Assembly: GCA_016926375.1 (NCBI GenBank)
Contig: JAFGOR010000192.1
Span: forward strand, 1 to 34,368
Reading direction: 5' to 3'
Origin: Bacteroidales bacterium
GTDB taxonomy: Bacteria; Bacteroidota; Bacteroidia; Bacteroidales; UBA10428
Length of the DNA stretch: 34,368 nucleotides
The position numbers and the translations under genes were made by a program. Under the pieces are notes generated by a model that was not told the DNA's origin, made no database searches, and was given only the letters and a program-made list of their open reading frames with translations. Positions 31,813 to 34,368 of this stretch are shown piece after piece; the first letter of the stretch is position 1, and every line of letters starts with the position of its first letter.

Positions 31813-33357
31813 ATGGCACTTAAAAAACATATTCTGGAACTTCAGAAAAAACGTCAGGAAGTCCAGATGGGCGGTGGTGAAAAAGCCATCGAAAAACAGG
31901 TGGCCATGGGCAAGATGACTGCCCGCGACCGCATCAATACACTTCTGGATGAGAATTCATTCCAGGAATACGATATGTTTGTCCAGCATGATGCAAGAGA
32001 TTTTGACATGGCCAAAAAGGTACTGCATGGTGATGGTGTAGTTATTGGAACCGGTAACGTTTCGGGCAAGCCGGTTTGCATTTTTGCACAGGATTTCACG
32101 GTTGCAGGTGGCTCTTTGGGCCTGATGCATTCGCGCAAAATCGTGAAAATAATGGACCATGCCCTCAAAATGAAGGTTCCCCTGATTGGGATTAATGATT
32201 CGGGTGGAGCCAGAATTCAGGAAGGTGTGAATTCACTGGCCGGCTATGGAGAAATTTTCTTTCGAAATACCATTTCTTCAGGTGTGATTCCGCAGATATC
32301 TGTTATTCTGGGCCCCTGTGCCGGCGGGGCTGTTTATTCACCGGCGCTGACCGACTTCGTGTTTGTGGTGGAAAATATCTCCAAGATGTTCATCACTGGT
32401 CCCGAAGTGATTAAAACTGTTCTGGGAGAGGAAATCTCTATGGAAGACCTGGGTGGTGCACGCGTGCACAGTGAGATAACCGGCAATGCACATTTCTTTG
32501 CAAAATCGGAACAGGAATGTTTTGACCAGATCAAGAAACTGCTTTCGATGATACCGGCCAACAACAAGCGCAAAGCAGTAAAAACAACACCCAAACCGCC
32601 TAAGGCCGCTTATAAAATTGGAGAAATTGTTCCCGAAGATCCTTCTCTGCCCTACGATGTGCGCGATGTGATCAAGGCCATTGTGGACGATTCCGATTTC
32701 TTTGAGATCATGCAGAACTGGGCAGCCAATATGGTAATTGGCTTTGGCCGGATGAACGGCGAAACCTGTGGCTTTGTTTGTAACCAGCCACTGGTAATGG
32801 CCGGCGTGCTCGATGTGGATTCATCCGATAAAGCTGCCCGGTTCATCCGCTATTGCGACGCATTTGATATTCCCATCATCACCCTCGAAGATCTTCCGGG
32901 ATACCTTCCGGGCGTCGACCAGGAACATGCCGGCGTGATTCGTCATGGTGCTAAAATTTTGTATGCCTATAGCGAAGCCACTGTTCCCAAACTCACCGTG
33001 ATTCTGCGCAAAGCCTATGGCGGTGGTTACATAGCCATGGGTTCAAGGCACCTGCGTGCCGACTTTGTGTTTGCATGGCCCACGGCTGAAATTGCCGTAA
33101 TGGGACCAGAAGGAGCTGCGAACATCATATTCAGGAAAGAAATTACGGAAGCATCGGATCCCAATGAAATGCGCAGGCAAAAAGTTCAGGAATACAAGGA
33201 GAAATTTGCCAATCCATACGTGGCTGCTTCACGTGGCTATATCGATTCGGTGATTGCCCCCGAGGAAACCCGCAATATTCTGCTGCACGCACTTGAGGTG
33301 TCTGTGGAGAAAAAGGTAGAACTGCCTGATAAGAAACATGGTCTGCCACCTTTTTAA
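31813..33357 (+). CDS. acyl-CoA carboxylase/decarboxylase carboxyltransferase subunit
   Basis: This 514-aa crotonase-fold carboxyltransferase is of the propionyl-CoA carboxylase beta / methylmalonyl-CoA decarboxylase alpha (MmdA) type. It starts at MALKKHILELQKKRQ after a perfect promoter. Both oxyanion-hole glycine motifs are present: INDSGGARIQEGVNSLAGYG in the N-half, and in the C-half PGYLPGVDQEHAGVIRHGAK together with KAYGGGYIAMGSRHL. The enzyme moves CO2 between carboxybiotin and propionyl- or methylmalonyl-CoA, a step of the succinate-propionate route. Only a biotin carrier follows. Neither biotin carboxylase nor an OadB-type sodium pump is in the window, so the direction of the reaction cannot be settled. 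Confidence 0.93.
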   Translation: MALKKHILELQKKRQEVQMGGGEKAIEKQVAMGKMTARDRINTLLDENSFQEYDMFVQHDARDFDMAKKVLHGDGVVIGTGNVSGKPVCIFAQDFTVAGGSLGLMHSRKIVKIMDHALKMKVPLIGINDSGGARIQEGVNSLAGYGEIFFRNTISSGVIPQISVILGPCAGGAVYSPALTDFVFVVENISKMFITGPEVIKTVLGEEISMEDLGGARVHSEITGNAHFFAKSEQECFDQIKKLLSMIPANNKRKAVKTTPKPPKAAYKIGEIVPEDPSLPYDVRDVIKAIVDDSDFFEIMQNWAANMVIGFGRMNGETCGFVCNQPLVMAGVLDVDSSDKAARFIRYCDAFDIPIITLEDLPGYLPGVDQEHAGVIRHGAKILYAYSEATVPKLTVILRKAYGGGYIAMGSRHLRADFVFAWPTAEIAVMGPEGAANIIFRKEITEASDPNEMRRQKVQEYKEKFANPYVAASRGYIDSVIAPEETRNILLHALEVSVEKKVELPDKKHGLPPF

Positions 33358-33368
33358 TAACCAGCCTT

Positions 33369-33710
33369 ATGAGTGAAAATACGAAAAATGCAGCAGGAAG
33401 CGACAAACCGCTTCAGAAGCTGAATATTAACGGTGACGAGTATCTTACCACCTTTACACGCAAGTATGAAAACCGGAAAAAATGGACACCTCCCAATGAA
33501 AAAGAGCTGGTTTCATTTATTCCCGGTACCATCAGGCAGGTTCTGATTAAGGAAGGTGATGTAGTAAAGGCCAATCAGCCGTTGATTGTGCTCGAAGCCA
33601 TGAAGATGATGAATACCATATATGCGCCGTTTGATGCTAAGATCAAGTCGGTGCACATGAAAACAGGCGACCGGTTACCTAAAGGTACGTTGATGCTTGT
33701 TTTTGAGTAA
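33369..33710 (+). CDS. biotin carboxyl carrier protein for the carboxyltransferase
   Basis: This 113-aa protein has a flexible N-terminal region (1-45) and a biotinyl/lipoyl domain (about 46-113). The biotin attachment motif VLEAMKMMNT has target Lys79, and the domain ends with the half-turn repeat VHMKTGDRLPKGTLMLVF. It carries carboxybiotin between a biotin carboxylase or decarboxylase and the carboxyltransferase encoded 11 bp upstream, with which it forms an operon. Its last 32 bp overlap the 3' end of ispE on the opposite strand. An N-terminal motif FTRKYENRKKW resembles those preceding the biotinyl domain in Bacteroidota MmdC-like carriers. Confidence 0.93.
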   Translation: MSENTKNAAGSDKPLQKLNINGDEYLTTFTRKYENRKKWTPPNEKELVSFIPGTIRQVLIKEGDVVKANQPLIVLEAMKMMNTIYAPFDAKIKSVHMKTGDRLPKGTLMLVFE

Positions 33711-34368
33711 GCAACCTGCCTTTCCATACAAAACATTCAGGGAAAACAGCCTCCAATTCGGGGGCTGTTTCCTTATACAGCCCGTATACTGTTGAACCAC
33801 TTCCGGTCATGGATGCATAAACGGCACCTGTGTCATATAGTTTTTCTTTTATAGCACCAATTGCGGGATGTTTCCGGAACACACTTTTTTCGAAATCATT
33901 TACCATACGGTCTTTCCATTCCTCAACGGGTAGTTGAACCAATTCTTCAACTGATTCGGTTGGTTTCGCAGGGGAAACGCCTGCATACGCTTCGGCCGTG
34001 CCAACATGAATACCCGGGTTTACCAGCACAACATGCATGTATTTCGGAAATACTGACAATTCCCGGAACCGGTTACCTCTTTCAAAGCCAAATAACGGCC
34101 GGTTTTTAATAAAGAAAGCGCAGTCGCTTCCCAGTTGCGAGGCATAATCACAAAGCCGGTCCTCGCTCAATTCCAGCTGAAAATTTTCATTAAGCATTTT
34201 AAGCATAAAGGCGCCGTCAGATGATCCGCCTCCCAAACCGGCCCCCATGGGTATTATTTTATGAAGATGCACCTGCAGGGCAGGGAGGTTGAATTCCTGC
34301 GCCAGCAAATGATACGCTTTTACGCAGAGATTACTTTCCGGGCTTCCGTCTACCGGAATTCCCGATGC
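33679..34368 (-). CDS. ispE: 4-diphosphocytidyl-2-C-methyl-D-erythritol kinase IspE (5' end outside window)
   Basis: The frame stays open from the window edge (ASGIPVDGSPESNLCVKAYH) to the TAG at 33679, giving about 229 residues; the ORF-track TTG start at 34308 is not real. The GHMP-kinase ATP-binding motif IPMGAGLGGGSSDGA, the QLGSDCAFFI segment and the C-terminal motif MTGSGSTVYGLY are clear. IspE phosphorylates 4-diphosphocytidyl-methylerythritol in the MEP isoprenoid pathway, so this organism makes isoprenoids by that route. Roughly the first 40-50 residues are missing. It converges with the biotin carrier gene and overlaps it by 32 bp. Its coding region contains a hairpin that may end the opposing transcript. 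Confidence 0.95.
   Translation of the reverse strand, partial: ASGIPVDGSPESNLCVKAYHLLAQEFNLPALQVHLHKIIPMGAGLGGGSSDGAFMLKMLNENFQLELSEDRLCDYASQLGSDCAFFIKNRPLFGFERGNRFRELSVFPKYMHVVLVNPGIHVGTAEAYAGVSPAKPTESVEELVQLPVEEWKDRMVNDFEKSVFRKHPAIGAIKEKLYDTGAVYASMTGSGSTVYGLYKETAPELEAVFPECFVWKGRLLTQKQASTYL
33744..33772 (+). terminator. possible terminator of the carboxyltransferase operon inside ispE
   Basis: AAACAGCC (33744-33751) and GGCTGTTT (33763-33770) form an 8-bp stem over an 11-nt loop, 33 bp after the biotin carrier stop. The U-tract after it is weak, so this is a candidate only, and the sequence also codes for ispE residues. Confidence 0.3.

Overview
The window is a chromosomal segment from a member of the Bacteroidota, probably a free-living or sediment-type Bacteroidales/Marinilabiliales-like organism; the order is inference. 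Supporting signs are a C-terminal type IX secretion (T9SS) sorting domain, PorT-like outer-membrane barrels, a DUF1501/DUF1800 pair, an LptF/G permease, few recognisable Shine-Dalgarno sequences, and several promoters of the Bacteroidota form TTTG - 19 to 21 nt - TAnnTTTG. No tRNA, rRNA, CRISPR array or complete insertion sequence was recognised.

Left part (1 to about 6.2 kb). This is a visibly AT-rich accessory region in which single genes, all on the + strand, are separated by structured spacers. The genes are a GNAT-like fragment with a 50-aa partner, a secreted 172-aa orphan, a DUF4140/DUF4139 protein with a TonB plug domain inserted, a secreted beta-propeller and a YD-repeat-like lipoprotein. 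Three spacers share a GC-rich hairpin core. Each gene unit begins with a GTT-containing end that is complementary, strongly for two units and weakly for two others, to its own AAC-containing end. That is the geometry of integron cassettes with attC sites, although the cores are not canonical and no integrase lies in the window. This is the main candidate for an undescribed system.

Junction (about 6.2 to 7.6 kb). An AraC-type regulator remnant, an intact TauE/SafE permease and a broken methyltransferase remnant form a scarred boundary with the stable chromosome.

Right part (7.6 to 34.4 kb). This is mostly housekeeping and envelope functions: an OM barrel, typA/bipA, a lipocalin, a MATE transporter, class II fructose-bisphosphate aldolase, a 1100-aa peptidase-like/TolB-propeller/OM-barrel fusion, a half-size TauE/SafE protein, an M20D amidohydrolase, a 2[4Fe-4S] ferredoxin missing from the ORF track, an acyl-ACP thioesterase, a bcp-recA pair, an OM barrel plus lipoprotein pair, DUF1800-DUF1501, a glycosyltransferase - ECF sigma - rsmG operon, tgt-lptG, an acyl-CoA carboxyltransferase with its biotin carrier, and an ispE cut by the window edge.

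Several starts in the ORF track lie upstream of or inside a promoter or a neighbouring gene. I moved them for the first TauE/SafE gene, MATE, the thioesterase, the 308-aa barrel, the lipoprotein, DUF1800, rsmG, tgt, lptG and the carboxyltransferase.
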